Assembly (NCBI GenBank): GCA_002373775.1
Contig: DFJW01000003.1
Location: forward strand, 1-43,400
Direction of reading: 5' to 3'
DNA length: 43,400 nucleotides
Origin: Ruminococcus flavefaciens
GTDB taxonomy: Bacteria; Bacillota; Clostridia; Oscillospirales; Ruminococcaceae
The translations under genes and the position numbers were made by a program. Under the pieces are notes generated by a model, which saw only the letters and a list, made by a program, of their open reading frames with translations, searched no databases and was not told the origin of the DNA. The first letter of the stretch is position 1; each line of letters begins with the position of its first letter. Below are positions 9,301 through 17,891 of the stretch, one piece after another.

Positions 9301-9435
9301 TCAGCATCCGCATCCGCAGCCGTTGTTGTTATCGCAGCCGTTGTTGCAGCCGCAGCCTGAGAAGAGGATGATGAAGAGAAGCACCAGAAGGATGATGCAC
9401 CAGCAGTTATTTCCACCAAAGCAAGAATTACACAT
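9301..9435 (-). CDS. 44-residue Cys-rich membrane mini-protein
   Basis: A short frame with ATG at 9435 and TGA at 9303-9301. It has a good ribosome site, AAGGAG at 9450-9445, nine bases upstream. The protein starts MCNSCFGGNNCWC, continues as an about 13-residue hydrophobic segment rich in Ile, Leu and Phe, and ends in a Cys/Asn/Gly tail (GCGCNNGCDNNNGCGCGC). Eleven of 44 residues are Cys. It shares its terminator with clpX. Similar tiny Cys/Gly proteins are common in Clostridia, but no function is assigned; metal binding or a membrane/spore-surface role are guesses. Confidence 0.65.
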   Translation of the reverse strand: MCNSCFGGNNCWCIILLVLLFIILFSGCGCNNGCDNNNGCGCGC

Positions 9436-9609
9436 AATCAAACACTCCTTGTGTCAATGTATTTGAGGCGGTTATCTCTCCGCTTCATAGTACATAGTAT
9501 GCTGCTCAGAAAAATGTGTTACAATTCCGTAAAGCGCATGAGTTTCGACAGTTATCGCACGGCAAAGGTGGCATAATATGTAAGGAACAAATCAACAGGA
9601 GGAGAACAA

Positions 9610-11964
9610 ATGATAAACACAGAGAGATTCAACAAACGTTCGCTCAGACTTATAGACCGTGCGACAGCGGAAGCATCCGGGCTTGGGCATACCTACATCG
9701 GTACCGAGCATATACTGCTGGCAATGACAGACGAATCAGCATCCGGTACAGCAGATATACTGATAGATAACGGAGTTGCCTACGATGAACTGCGCAGGGA
9801 AGTGATAGAAATGGTGGGGCAGGGGCTGCCGTCCGAACTGAATCAGCGCTATCTTACCACAGCGGCAAAGAAAGTGCTTGACACATCGTATCGTATCGCG
9901 CAGAGATGCGGTAAAAAGCAGGCAGCACCGGAGCATCTGCTTGCAGCAATGCTTGAAGAGCAATCGTGCAGCGCATGTACATTGATAAAAAAGCTGAACG
10001 GAGATATCCGCGGTATATGCAGCGGACTTGGGGGCATATGTTCAGACGAGATACAGACCGAGATGTATGAATCCATAAAGCCGCGGCCGTCGCATTATCC
10101 CAACCTTTTCAGATACGGGAGGAATCTCACAGATACAGCAATACTGAAGAAAGGTGATCCGCTTATAGGCAGGGAACGCGAGACTGAGCGGATACTACAG
10201 GTGCTTGCAAGGCGGAACAAGAACAATCCCTGTCTGATAGGTGAAGCCGGAGTCGGGAAAACAGCGATCGTCGAAGGCGTAGCCAGACTTTTCGTGCGTG
10301 ATCTTGTACCGGATACGCTGAAAAACCATTATATATTTTCCCTTGATCTCACATCTCTCATAGCCGGAGCCAAATACCGCGGAGACTTCGAAGAGCGGCT
10401 TAAAGCCTGCATAGAAGAAGCAGCAGGTGCCGGGAATATAATCCTGTTCATAGATGAGATCCACACAATATCAGGTGCCGGAGCAGCAGAAGGCGCGATA
10501 GATGCTGCAAATATAATGAAGCCCATGCTTGCACGCGGAGAACTTCATCTGATAGGCGCGACCACATTTGAAGAATACCGCAGGACAATAGAGAAAGATC
10601 CTGCATTGGAGCGACGTTTCCAGCCGGTAAAGATAGACGAACCGGCAGCAGATGAATGTGCAGATATGATAATCGGACTCCGCAGCAACTATGAAAAATT
10701 CCACGGTGTCCGGATAAGTGAAGATATCGTCAGATACTCCGTAGATATGTCAGTCAGGTATATAACTGACCGTTTTCTGCCTGATAAGGCACTTGATGTT
10801 ATAGATGAAGCCTGTGCAAGAGCGAAGATACGGAGCAGTTCCGGTGTAATAAAAAAGGACACTGCACTTATAGACATGGCGAACAGCGGGATAGGTCTTG
10901 ACGAGCTTGGCAGGTATCTGAAAAGTGATGAAGAGACTGAACTTACAGAAGATGACGTATCAGCAGTCATCTCCACGCGCACAGGAATTCCCGTCAGCAA
11001 GATAAAGGACACGGAATCCCAGGAGATAGGCACACTCGGCAAGCGCCTGTCAGAGCGTGTCATAGGACACAGTGACGCAGTAAGACGAGTAACAGATGCC
11101 ATAGTGAGAGCACGTTCAGGTCTGAGGGACGGCAGCCGTCCGATGGCGTCATTTCTGTTTGCCGGACCGACCGGCGTTGGCAAGACCGAACTTGCCAAGG
11201 CTCTTGCAGAGCTTTTATACAAAACGGAAAGCAGTTTTATACGAGTTGACATGTCTGAATATATGGAAAAGCACTCCTCATCAAAACTGATAGGAGCGCC
11301 GCCCGGATATGCAGGATATGAAGACAACGGAAACAATCTCTGCGGACGTGTACGCAGGAATCCCTATTCACTGGTACTGTTCGATGAGATAGAGAAAGCA
11401 GATCCCGAAGTGCTGAATCTTCTGCTCCAGATACTTGACGAAGGTTTCCTGACAGATTCAGCCATGCGAAGAGTTAGTTTCAGGAGCTGTATAATAATAA
11501 TGACGTCCAACGTTGGAGCAGAGGAACTGACAGAGCGCCAGTCACTGGGTTTTTCAGCAGAAGAGAATGGTGACCGTGAAGACAGGGTGCTTTCACGCAT
11601 AAGGGACTATTTCTCGCCGGAACTGATAAACAGGATAGACGAACTTGTGGTATTTGGCAGGCTCGGATACGAAGACATGAGGCAGATAAGCCGGATAGTA
11701 CTTGATGACCTGAAAAAACGCGCAGCATCGATAGGCATAGAACTTGTATTCTCGCAGTCGCTGATAGAAGCTGTAGCGTCAGCAAAGGAGACCGAGCGAT
11801 ACGGAGCGCGCCCCATAAAGCGTCGGGTTACCGAGCTTGTAGAGAACGAACTGGCGCATATGATAGTGGATTCAGAAGTGAACTCCGGAGAAAAACTGTG
11901 TGTAGGCTATGACGGAGAGAAGGTGTGCATAGTTCCCGTCACAGAGACGGTACAGCACTCATAG
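9610..11964 (+). CDS. ClpC-type Hsp100 ATPase with short middle region
   Basis: Two-ring AAA+ protein of 784 residues. A Clp_N repeat domain covers about 1-140. The first AAA+ has Walker A GEAGVGKT (211-218) and Walker B ILFIDEIH (278-285); the second has Walker A GPTGVGKT (519-526) and Walker [10 protein letters not shown]. The LGF tripeptide at 646-648 (SLGFSAE) matches the position of the ClpP-docking loop, so it probably feeds ClpP. The middle region at about 405-445 is short, and no UVR-like or long coiled-coil domain is seen, so it is neither a classical ClpC nor ClpB. GGAGGAG precedes the ATG. No CtsR-type operator was recognised upstream. Confidence 0.9.
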   Translation: MINTERFNKRSLRLIDRATAEASGLGHTYIGTEHILLAMTDESASGTADILIDNGVAYDELRREVIEMVGQGLPSELNQRYLTTAAKKVLDTSYRIAQRCGKKQAAPEHLLAAMLEEQSCSACTLIKKLNGDIRGICSGLGGICSDEIQTEMYESIKPRPSHYPNLFRYGRNLTDTAILKKGDPLIGRERETERILQVLARRNKNNPCLIGEAGVGKTAIVEGVARLFVRDLVPDTLKNHYIFSLDLTSLIAGAKYRGDFEERLKACIEEAAGAGNIILFIDEIHTISGAGAAEGAIDAANIMKPMLARGELHLIGATTFEEYRRTIEKDPALERRFQPVKIDEPAADECADMIIGLRSNYEKFHGVRISEDIVRYSVDMSVRYITDRFLPDKALDVIDEACARAKIRSSSGVIKKDTALIDMANSGIGLDELGRYLKSDEETELTEDDVSAVISTRTGIPVSKIKDTESQEIGTLGKRLSERVIGHSDAVRRVTDAIVRARSGLRDGSRPMASFLFAGPTGVGKTELAKALAELLYKTESSFIRVDMSEYMEKHSSSKLIGAPPGYAGYEDNGNNLCGRVRRNPYSLVLFDEIEKADPEVLNLLLQILDEGFLTDSAMRRVSFRSCIIIMTSNVGAEELTERQSLGFSAEENGDREDRVLSRIRDYFSPELINRIDELVVFGRLGYEDMRQISRIVLDDLKKRAASIGIELVFSQSLIEAVASAKETERYGARPIKRRVTELVENELAHMIVDSEVNSGEKLCVGYDGEKVCIVPVTETVQHS

Positions 11965-12870
11965 TCCCGAAAGGTCGAAGTCCGGAACATAATCAGCCTT
12001 AGCAGAAGAACTCTGCTGTGTAAAGCCGTTGATACCGAGAGCGGCAGCGTGTTCTGCGACAGTGCGGTACTCCATTTTAGTGACTCTGCGCTTCAGTTCC
12101 GGCATATCGTCCGGCACGAAGCTGAAAGGGGTATACTGGTTCATAATGCTGACAAGAACGTTATCAGGAGACGTATTAGCAGCTATCCAGTCCATGATGC
12201 TGATAGAATCATGACGGTGAGAGGGGAGGACAAGGTGACGGATAATAGTACCGCGCATAAGTCCTCCTTCACTGTTGTATGAAAGTCTGCCCACCTGTTT
12301 TATCATAGCTTTCACAGCTTCAGAAGCACATTCGAAGTAATCCGGAGCAGATGAATACCGTGCGGAGATCTCAGAGGAGAAGTACTTGATATCCGGCATA
12401 TATACGTCAATATAGCCGTTGAGCATGTCGATAGTGCTTTTCAGTTCATAGCCGCCGGTATTATAGACCACCGGTATACCGAGCCGGTCTTTGACCATAT
12501 CAAGGGCACGGACTATCTGCGGTACAAAGTGAGTAGGCGTCACGAGTTCAATATTATCGGCGCCTTTGTCACGCAGTGAAAGGAATACATCAGCGAGCTG
12601 AGGTATAGTGAGTTCTTTTCCGTAAAGTTCGTTGCTGATGCTGTTGTTCTGACAGAATCTGCAATGCAGGCTGCATCCTGAGAAAAAAACGGTCCCGGCG
12701 CCATTTTTATAAGAGATGCAGGGTTCCTCCCATTTATGCAGTGAAGCTTTAGCGGCAGCGGTCAGCACCCCGGCACCGCATACACCATGGGAAACTGTCC
12801 GGTCTGCCATACATTTTCTCGGGCAAAGGGTACAGCATTTCATTTCCGGGATATCATAATTATTCATCAT
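11959..12870 (-). CDS. Radical SAM protein, PflA/PflX-like (COG1313 type)
   Basis: Radical SAM protein of 303 residues. The SAM [4Fe-4S] motif is CSLHCRFC (Cys66, Cys70, Cys73). An N-terminal Cys-rich segment with Cys12, Cys13, Cys16, Cys20 and Cys31 could hold a further metal site. The overall form resembles the PflX-like relatives of pyruvate formate-lyase activases; substrate unknown. The stop overlaps the 3' end of the convergent Hsp100 gene by six bases with no terminator between. A perfect promoter lies at 12877-12905, so the ATG at 12870 falls at the predicted transcription start and no Shine-Dalgarno site is possible there. Confidence 0.85.
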   Translation of the reverse strand: MMNNYDIPEMKCCTLCPRKCMADRTVSHGVCGAGVLTAAAKASLHKWEEPCISYKNGAGTVFFSGCSLHCRFCQNNSISNELYGKELTIPQLADVFLSLRDKGADNIELVTPTHFVPQIVRALDMVKDRLGIPVVYNTGGYELKSTIDMLNGYIDVYMPDIKYFSSEISARYSSAPDYFECASEAVKAMIKQVGRLSYNSEGGLMRGTIIRHLVLPSHRHDSISIMDWIAANTSPDNVLVSIMNQYTPFSFVPDDMPELKRRVTKMEYRTVAEHAAALGINGFTQQSSSAKADYVPDFDLSGL

Positions 12871-12876
12871 AATTAG

Positions 12877-12905
12877 ATTATATCTTCAACTGATGACATT
12901 GTCAA
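12877..12905 (-). promoter_or_regulatory. Consensus promoter of the radical SAM gene, predicted leaderless
   Basis: Read on minus, TTGACA (12905-12900), a 17-base spacer and TATAAT (12882-12877) match the sigma-A consensus exactly. Only six bases separate the -10 from the ATG, so the likely start of transcription is the A of the start codon. Confidence 0.85.
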
Positions 12906-12942
12906 GAGAATATGAAGAAATTGAAAAATATTGCGCAGAGCC

Positions 12943-12971
12943 TTGAAAAACGAGCAAAAATGTGCTAATAT
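12943..12971 (+). promoter_or_regulatory. Promoter of the secreted esterase gene
   Basis: TTGAAA (12943-12948), a 17-base spacer and TAATAT (12966-12971). The -10 lies within an inverted repeat (12961-12983), which could be a repressor site. Confidence 0.65.
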
Positions 12972-12983
12972 GTTTATAGCACA
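12961..12983. promoter_or_regulatory. Candidate operator: TGTGCTA-N9-TAGCACA
   Basis: A perfect 7+7 base inverted repeat with a nine-base gap overlaps the -10 of the esterase promoter. The right arm continues as AGCACAAAAAG (12978-12988), an 11-mer found again upstream of the pectinase at 39274-39284. No regulator is identified. Confidence 0.45.
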
Positions 12984-13024
12984 AAAAGTAGCATTAGGCA
13001 GCTGCTTATAACGGAGGAGTTAGA

Positions 13025-14131
13025 ATGAAAAAGAGAATAACAAAGGTGCTGACGGCAGCGGCAGTGACTATAGCTTCCATACCTCAGGGAGTTGTACCGT
13101 CAGCAGCAGAAAAAACAGAGCCTTTAAAGGTAATGTGTGTGGGCGATTCCATAACTGACGGCTACTGGACACAGGGCGGATACCGCAAGTATCTCAGCAT
13201 GCAGCTCCGGAATATGGGATACAGCAACATCGACCTTGTAGGCCCGAAAGGCAGCGATACTGAAAAGTTCGTATACAACGGCAGTGAAGTTGAGTATGAC
13301 GGGAATTATGCCGGTTACAGCGGATATGCGATACAGTATATGACCGGTACAGAGACACGTCAGGGAATACTTGAGACCTTGCAGGAAGGCGACCTTATAG
13401 CAGCCTATTCGCCGGACATCGTACTGCTCCAGATAGGAACGAACGATATACTCAGTGCCTACAACGAAGGTATAACCGACCGCCTTGAAAACCTCATAGA
13501 TTACATACTGAGCAGAGGAAGTGAAGACGAGCTTGTATACGTCACCACTATCCCGGACATAGACGCCATAGAAGTGAACAGCTGGCTCTGGGCATACGGA
13601 GATGTAAAATGGTCCAATACCGAGGAAGACTTCGCAAAGATAGTACAGGGCTACATTGACAGCTACAACAGTTCAATAAATACACTTGTGACCAAGATGC
13701 AGGGAGAGGGAAAGAATGTAAGGTTCGCCGATATCCACAGCGTAGTGGATGTATCCACTGACCTGTATGACGGTGTTCATCCAAATGAGAACGGATACGA
13801 GAAAATGGGAAGCTACTGGGCAGCGACGCTTGACAGTTATCTGAGCGGAACTCAGCAGCCCGAGGTCAGCACGACCACAACTACTGCCACAACCACCACG
13901 ACAACTACGACTGCTTCCACAACCACCACCACTACGACAACAGTGCCTGACCAGCACACAGGAGCTGAACTTGTCTCGTCCCTTTCTTCATATATCCTTG
14001 GCAGACCTGACAGCGGCATAACAGCCGAAAACTGGAAAGAGTATGACCTTGAGGATGACGGCATAATAGATATATACGACCTGACAGAAGCAAGAAGGCT
14101 TGCAGAAGCCGGTAAAGTGCAGGATAAGTAA
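13025..14131 (+). CDS. Secreted SGNH (CE3-like) esterase with dockerin-like tail
   Basis: Protein of 368 residues. A signal peptide covers about 1-28 (lysines, hydrophobic core, PSAAE). The SGNH hydrolase domain has Ser42 in GDSITDG, GTND at 138-141 and the Asp249...His252 pair in DGVHPN; GGYRKYL and GYSGYAI resemble CE3 acetylesterases, so removal of acetyl groups from plant polysaccharide is likely. A Thr linker (about 283-306) leads to a C-terminal dockerin-like segment (about 313-362) in which only the second calcium loop (DLEDDGIIDIYD) is complete. Predicted to be secreted and possibly docked on a cellulosome. GGAGG precedes the ATG. Confidence 0.85.
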   Translation: MKKRITKVLTAAAVTIASIPQGVVPSAAEKTEPLKVMCVGDSITDGYWTQGGYRKYLSMQLRNMGYSNIDLVGPKGSDTEKFVYNGSEVEYDGNYAGYSGYAIQYMTGTETRQGILETLQEGDLIAAYSPDIVLLQIGTNDILSAYNEGITDRLENLIDYILSRGSEDELVYVTTIPDIDAIEVNSWLWAYGDVKWSNTEEDFAKIVQGYIDSYNSSINTLVTKMQGEGKNVRFADIHSVVDVSTDLYDGVHPNENGYEKMGSYWAATLDSYLSGTQQPEVSTTTTTATTTTTTTTASTTTTTTTTVPDQHTGAELVSSLSSYILGRPDSGITAENWKEYDLEDDGIIDIYDLTEARRLAEAGKVQDK

Positions 14132-14138
14132 TAGCAGA

Positions 14139-14170
14139 GAGTCCGGGACAAACAGTTCCGGACTCCTTTT
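14139..14170 (+). terminator. Terminator after the esterase gene
   Basis: The stem GAGTCCGG/CCGGACTC is extended by three further pairs (one G-T) around a five-base loop, followed by CTTTTA. Confidence 0.8.
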
Positions 14171-14244
14171 ATATGACGGAAACAGCGCAAAAGTGTAAAT
14201 GCTGTGACAGAATGATGAAACATCTCCTGCAAAGCAGTGTGAAC

Positions 14245-14273
14245 TTGACAATACCGGTAAAAACAGGTATAAT
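14245..14273 (+). promoter_or_regulatory. Consensus promoter of the sortase cassette
   Basis: TTGACA (14245-14250), 17 bases, TATAAT (14268-14273): an exact match to the sigma-A consensus, about 65 bases before the first ATG of the three-gene set. Confidence 0.9.
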
Positions 14274-14337
14274 AACTATGTGTATATATGCGCGGAATTA
14301 TCAGCAGCGCATACGGCATATCACAAAGGAGGAATAT

Positions 14338-15285
14338 ATGTTAAGAAAATATATAATACCATTCTTTGCAGCAGTTGCTGCGGCAGCAGGAATGATGGTG
14401 TGCGGGACAGCTGCAACAGCCACGACAGTAGATGATGTAGCAGCTGTTGCAAGAGAATACGGCTATTCTGAGGATATGATACAGCAGGGCTACAACCGGT
14501 ATTATCAGGATCCGGGAAAATACACCGAAGCTGATTTTAATGAAGCCATAGAAGCTATCCGCGATGCGGGATACCAGCTGGTAACGACCGGTGCATACGA
14601 TCCCAATGCGTATACCCGTACCACGACAACTACCGCATCTACAACTTCTGCGACAGTGACCACCACATCAAAGCAGACAGGTGTTTCCGGGAAGACAACA
14701 AGCGCATCATCCGGAAAGACCTCGGGAACGACAAGTACATCTTCCGGTACAATGACCACATCTTCTGCCAATAACGGAGAAGCCCCGGCACAGGAGAAAG
14801 ATCCTGATCCGGATATCACACTCACCATGCCTGACGGAACTACATTTACCAGAATGGGGATAAAGGAATTCATATCTCTTTCCTATGAAGATAAAATGGC
14901 ATATCTGCGGACCTTCACTCCTGAACAGCAGCAGGTGTTCATAAATAACCTCACACCGGAGGAATACCGCAGTCTGATGAAGCAAGCCCCGACTGATACA
15001 AAAATGGAAGTTGTGGATAAGCTTTCAAACGCAGCTGACGCAATGGGAATGAACATCACCATAGACGAGATAAGCGACGATTCGATATCAGTGGCGATGC
15101 GTGACGGCGACACCGGAGAACTGCTTGCAGTAGCGAATGCCGGAGTCATAGTGGAAGATACCGGATATGACAGACGCGGCACATATCTTCTTTCCGCTGT
15201 TCTGATACTTGGTTCATCAGCGGCACTGTATATGCTGATACGCAAGTGCTTTTCAGTAAATGAGAACGGAGCAGATAATGAGTAA
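14338..15285 (+). CDS. Membrane-anchored Ser/Thr-linker surface protein of the sortase cassette
   Basis: Protein of 315 residues from ATG 14338, which follows AAAGGAGGAA; an earlier in-frame ATG at 14173 lies upstream of the promoter and is rejected. A signal-like segment covers 1-28. A short helical domain (about 30-85, Tyr-rich) is followed by a Thr/Ser linker (93-147), a second predicted helical/beta region (about 155-280) and a transmembrane helix at 283-301 with the basic end IRKCF. No LPXTG-type motif precedes that helix, so it looks membrane-anchored rather than sortase-sorted. Not recognised as any family. Its 3' end overlaps the sortase gene by eight bases. Confidence 0.75.
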   Translation: MLRKYIIPFFAAVAAAAGMMVCGTAATATTVDDVAAVAREYGYSEDMIQQGYNRYYQDPGKYTEADFNEAIEAIRDAGYQLVTTGAYDPNAYTRTTTTTASTTSATVTTTSKQTGVSGKTTSASSGKTSGTTSTSSGTMTTSSANNGEAPAQEKDPDPDITLTMPDGTTFTRMGIKEFISLSYEDKMAYLRTFTPEQQQVFINNLTPEEYRSLMKQAPTDTKMEVVDKLSNAADAMGMNITIDEISDDSISVAMRDGDTGELLAVANAGVIVEDTGYDRRGTYLLSAVLILGSSAALYMLIRKCFSVNENGADNE

Positions 15286-15967
15286 CACCGGAAAAAACAA
15301 GTCAAAAGTTATAATTCTCCACGCAGTGACGCCTCTGATCGTAGCAGCGCTTAGTCTCGGCATCATGCTGACAGCTTCTATCAAGCCAAAAGACAAGATG
15401 AAAGTCTATCTCAACCTGTTGTTTATGGACGATCTGAAGACAGATCCTGATGACGAGTCTAAAGGACTGATAATACGCGAAAACGAGATAGTTGAAGAAT
15501 ATACCGGAAACACCAGTGATACCGGAGAATTCATCCGTCCCAAGTACGGAGAGATGTACGCTGTCATAACATCAGAAAAGCTGGAACTTGACGTTCCTGT
15601 TTACTGGGGCAGTGATATAGACCTTTTCGAGCGCGGAGCATGCCAGTCCACCGGATCGGTGATAGCCGGTGATAAAGGAAACACCGTAATAAGCGCCCAC
15701 GAGGACACATATTTTGCGAAGCTTTCCGAGCTTGAAGAAGGGGATACAGTAACGCTGAAAACGAATTACGGAGTATTCACCTATACAGTAAGAGAGCGGA
15801 TATCGTTCAAAAAGACAAGCAGCAAGTATGTAGTACCATCAGAAGATGACAGACTTACGCTGTACACATGCAAAAAAGATGTGCTCGGTTCACCGGATGA
15901 CAGGATAGGCGTGATATGCGACCTTACCGAAAAGAAGTTCTACAATGCAGGGGAGGATGAAAAGTGA
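15278..15967 (+). CDS. Sortase, class D-like
   Basis: Transpeptidase of 229 residues with one N-terminal membrane helix (about 11-33). The catalytic set is present: His141 in SAHEDTYF, Cys198 in TLYTC and Arg209 in DDRIG. SAHEDTYFAKLSELEEGD resembles the class D form (GHRDTxF), hence the class call, which is less sure than the family. Sortases join secreted proteins to the cell wall or to each other. ATG 15278 follows GGAG and overlaps the upstream gene; the in-frame ATG at 15260 lies deeper in that gene. No LPXTG protein is encoded in the window. Confidence 0.85.
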   Translation: MSNTGKNKSKVIILHAVTPLIVAALSLGIMLTASIKPKDKMKVYLNLLFMDDLKTDPDDESKGLIIRENEIVEEYTGNTSDTGEFIRPKYGEMYAVITSEKLELDVPVYWGSDIDLFERGACQSTGSVIAGDKGNTVISAHEDTYFAKLSELEEGDTVTLKTNYGVFTYTVRERISFKKTSSKYVVPSEDDRLTLYTCKKDVLGSPDDRIGVICDLTEKKFYNAGEDEK

Positions 15968-16902
15968 AAAAAGCAGGCACATATCTTCCCTCACTGATAA
16001 TAGCAGTTCTGCTCGTATTCGGAACCCTGTTATGTTCAGCCGCGATAGTAGCTGATCTTCATGTAACAGAGGAACGCTTTCTGACTATGTCAGAGACTAA
16101 AAAGCTTGATGAAGACGTATATTCAAGGCTTGAGCGTTATTACCGTGAGAAAGCAAACTCCACAGGCATCCCGGCGAGCGTTTTTACTGACGCGCTTAAA
16201 ACCGACGGTGAAGCATCTGGTTATCTTGAAGAAGTGATACAGGCATATATAAAAGCCGGATTCCATTCTCTGGAGACCGGCGAGAAGTTCAGTGTCAGGG
16301 TACCTGAAAACAAGATGCTTGAAGACAGCATAACCACATTTTTCAACAATTACGCAGATGAGTCCGGCTACTGGGATGATCTTACTCCGGAGCAGGAGGA
16401 AAAATCGAGAGAAACCTTTGACAAGCACCTTGAATCAACGATCTCCGGTGCATACAAGACCATAGGAAATTACAGCGACGTCTACAAGTTTGAGACCATA
16501 GGCAAGAGGAGGCTTCTTTCCAAGCTTTCCAAGATATACAGGCACAGGACAGTCCTGACAGTCGTTGGATGCGTATCAGTTTTTGCAATGCTGCTTCTCC
16601 TTGTGGTTGTAAACAGGAAGGAACGTTCCAGTGCAATGTACTGGTCAGGAACAGGATTCCTTATATCAGGTCTCATGGGACTGATCCCCTCTGCGTACCT
16701 TATCGGATCGAAGTATTATGATTCGTTTTCGATAAAGCAGCCGCAGATATTCAAAGCGGTGACAGGAGCGCTATACGGAGTGACCAAGGCATTCATGGCA
16801 GCCGAGATAGCCATAGCGGCGATAGGAATAGTCCTCATAGCAGCATACGGAGTGCTGAGCGGGATAAACAAGAAAACAGATGATATAAAGACGATCGAAT
16901 AA
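15964..16902 (+). CDS. Four-helix membrane protein of the sortase cassette
   Basis: Protein of 312 residues starting at GTG 15964, which overlaps the sortase stop by four bases (GTGA), with GGGGAGG at about 15950-15956. Predicted membrane helices lie at about 9-31, 197-216, 225-247 and 275-299. Between the first two is an external-looking segment of about 160 residues that is charged and helical. Family not recognised. Tight coupling to the sortase suggests a partner or regulator, but this is inference. A strong terminator follows. Confidence 0.75.
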   Translation: MKKAGTYLPSLIIAVLLVFGTLLCSAAIVADLHVTEERFLTMSETKKLDEDVYSRLERYYREKANSTGIPASVFTDALKTDGEASGYLEEVIQAYIKAGFHSLETGEKFSVRVPENKMLEDSITTFFNNYADESGYWDDLTPEQEEKSRETFDKHLESTISGAYKTIGNYSDVYKFETIGKRRLLSKLSKIYRHRTVLTVVGCVSVFAMLLLLVVVNRKERSSAMYWSGTGFLISGLMGLIPSAYLIGSKYYDSFSIKQPQIFKAVTGALYGVTKAFMAAEIAIAAIGIVLIAAYGVLSGINKKTDDIKTIE

Positions 16903-16912
16903 TGACTGAAAC

Positions 16913-16950
16913 AGCAGCTGCATTACCGGGCGACCGGTGCAGCTGCTTTA
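16913..16950 (+). terminator. Terminator after the sortase cassette
   Basis: The outer stem AGCAGCTGCA/TGCAGCTGCT encloses an inner CCGG-GCGA-CCGG hairpin with a three-base bulge, followed by TTTATT. Confidence 0.85.
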
Positions 16951-16993
16951 TTATGTTTAAAAATAAAAATAATAATAAAAATAAGCAGAATTA

Positions 16994-17022
16994 TTGACGC
17001 AGGAAGAATAAGGTGCTATAAT
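16994..17022 (+). promoter_or_regulatory. Promoter of the aquaporin gene
   Basis: TTGACG (16994-16999), 17 bases, TATAAT (17017-17022). Confidence 0.85.
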
Positions 17023-17069
17023 TAACTTAGCCGGTTTCCGGTAAAACTAACAAAAGGAGGCAAAAATTC

Positions 17070-17765
17070 ATGAATCAGACATCAATCAAAAAGTATGTAG
17101 CTGAGATGATCGGTACATTTACACTGGTCTTCATTGGCTGCGGCTCAGCAATGAGTGGCGTTGGTACACTTGCTATTGCTTTTGCTTTTGGTCTTACCAT
17201 AGTTGCAATGGCATACAGTATCGGCAGGATCTCAGGCTGTCATGTGAACCCTGCGGTATCACTGGGCGTTTACCTTAACGGAGGTATGACAACAAGCGAT
17301 TTTATCGGATATGTTGTTTCACAGTGTGCAGGTTCATTTGTCGGAACACTTATGCTCCGTATAATCTTCGGCATGGCAGATCGTAAAGATATGACTGCAA
17401 GCGGAGATGATGACGAGTGGGGAATGGGTGCAAATGCACTTACAGCTCTTGACGACAGTATCTTTGCAGGACTTCTCGTTGAGATCATTCTCACATGCAT
17501 ATTTGTATTTGTTATCCTCAGCGTTACATCAAAGAAGTCAGAGGATGGAAAGCTTGCTGGTATCGTGATAGGTCTTACACTTACACTTGTACATATCGTA
17601 GGCATCCCGCTCACAGGTACATCTGTAAACCCTGCAAGAAGCCTTTTCCCTGCTATCTTTGCAATGGGAGATCCTCTCAAGCAGGTATGGGTATTCATAC
17701 TTGGACCTGCGATCGGTGCAGTAGCAGCAACATTCCTGCACAGATTCATCGAACCTGAAAAGTAA
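17070..17765 (+). CDS. Aquaporin, AqpZ-like
   Basis: MIP-family channel of 231 residues with two NPA motifs (60-62 and 187-189). The selectivity-filter positions read Phe40 (AFGLTI), His175 (LVHIVG), Thr184 and Arg190 (NPAR), the water-type pattern of AqpZ rather than the glycerol-type pattern of GlpF. Predicted to be a water channel in the cytoplasmic membrane. AAAGGAGG precedes the ATG. It is monocistronic, with its own promoter and terminator. The wide spacing and separate promoter suggest independent control. Confidence 0.92.
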   Translation: MNQTSIKKYVAEMIGTFTLVFIGCGSAMSGVGTLAIAFAFGLTIVAMAYSIGRISGCHVNPAVSLGVYLNGGMTTSDFIGYVVSQCAGSFVGTLMLRIIFGMADRKDMTASGDDDEWGMGANALTALDDSIFAGLLVEIILTCIFVFVILSVTSKKSEDGKLAGIVIGLTLTLVHIVGIPLTGTSVNPARSLFPAIFAMGDPLKQVWVFILGPAIGAVAATFLHRFIEPEK

Positions 17766-17777
17766 TTCTTATACAAG

Positions 17778-17810
17778 ATCGCACGCTGAAAAAAAGCGTG
17801 CGATTTTTTT
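17778..17810 (+). terminator. Terminator after the aquaporin gene
   Basis: Nine-base stem ATCGCACGC/GCGTGCGAT followed by a run of seven T. Confidence 0.92.
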
Positions 17811-17830
17811 GATTTTTTTGAAAAAAGGTA

Positions 17831-17859
17831 TTGACAAACCGAAAATAGTGTGATATAAT
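17831..17859 (+). promoter_or_regulatory. Consensus promoter of tRNA-Pro
   Basis: TTGACA (17831-17836), 17 bases, TATAAT (17854-17859), an exact consensus, about 32 bases before the tRNA. Confidence 0.9.
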
Positions 17860-17891
17860 ATATAACGTTGATTGCGGTGAATGTAAAACGT

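Noticed and set aside
9540..9580. Promoter of the ClpC-like gene (CATAAT near 9575)
   Set aside because: No -35 box at an acceptable distance; left unannotated.
13852..14319. Minus-strand frame with a poly-Val stretch
   Set aside because: It is the complement of the Thr linker codons of the esterase and has no ribosome site.
14338..15285. Sortase substrate with LPXTG signal
   Set aside because: The C-terminal helix is preceded by TGYDRRGT, not by an LPXTG-like motif.
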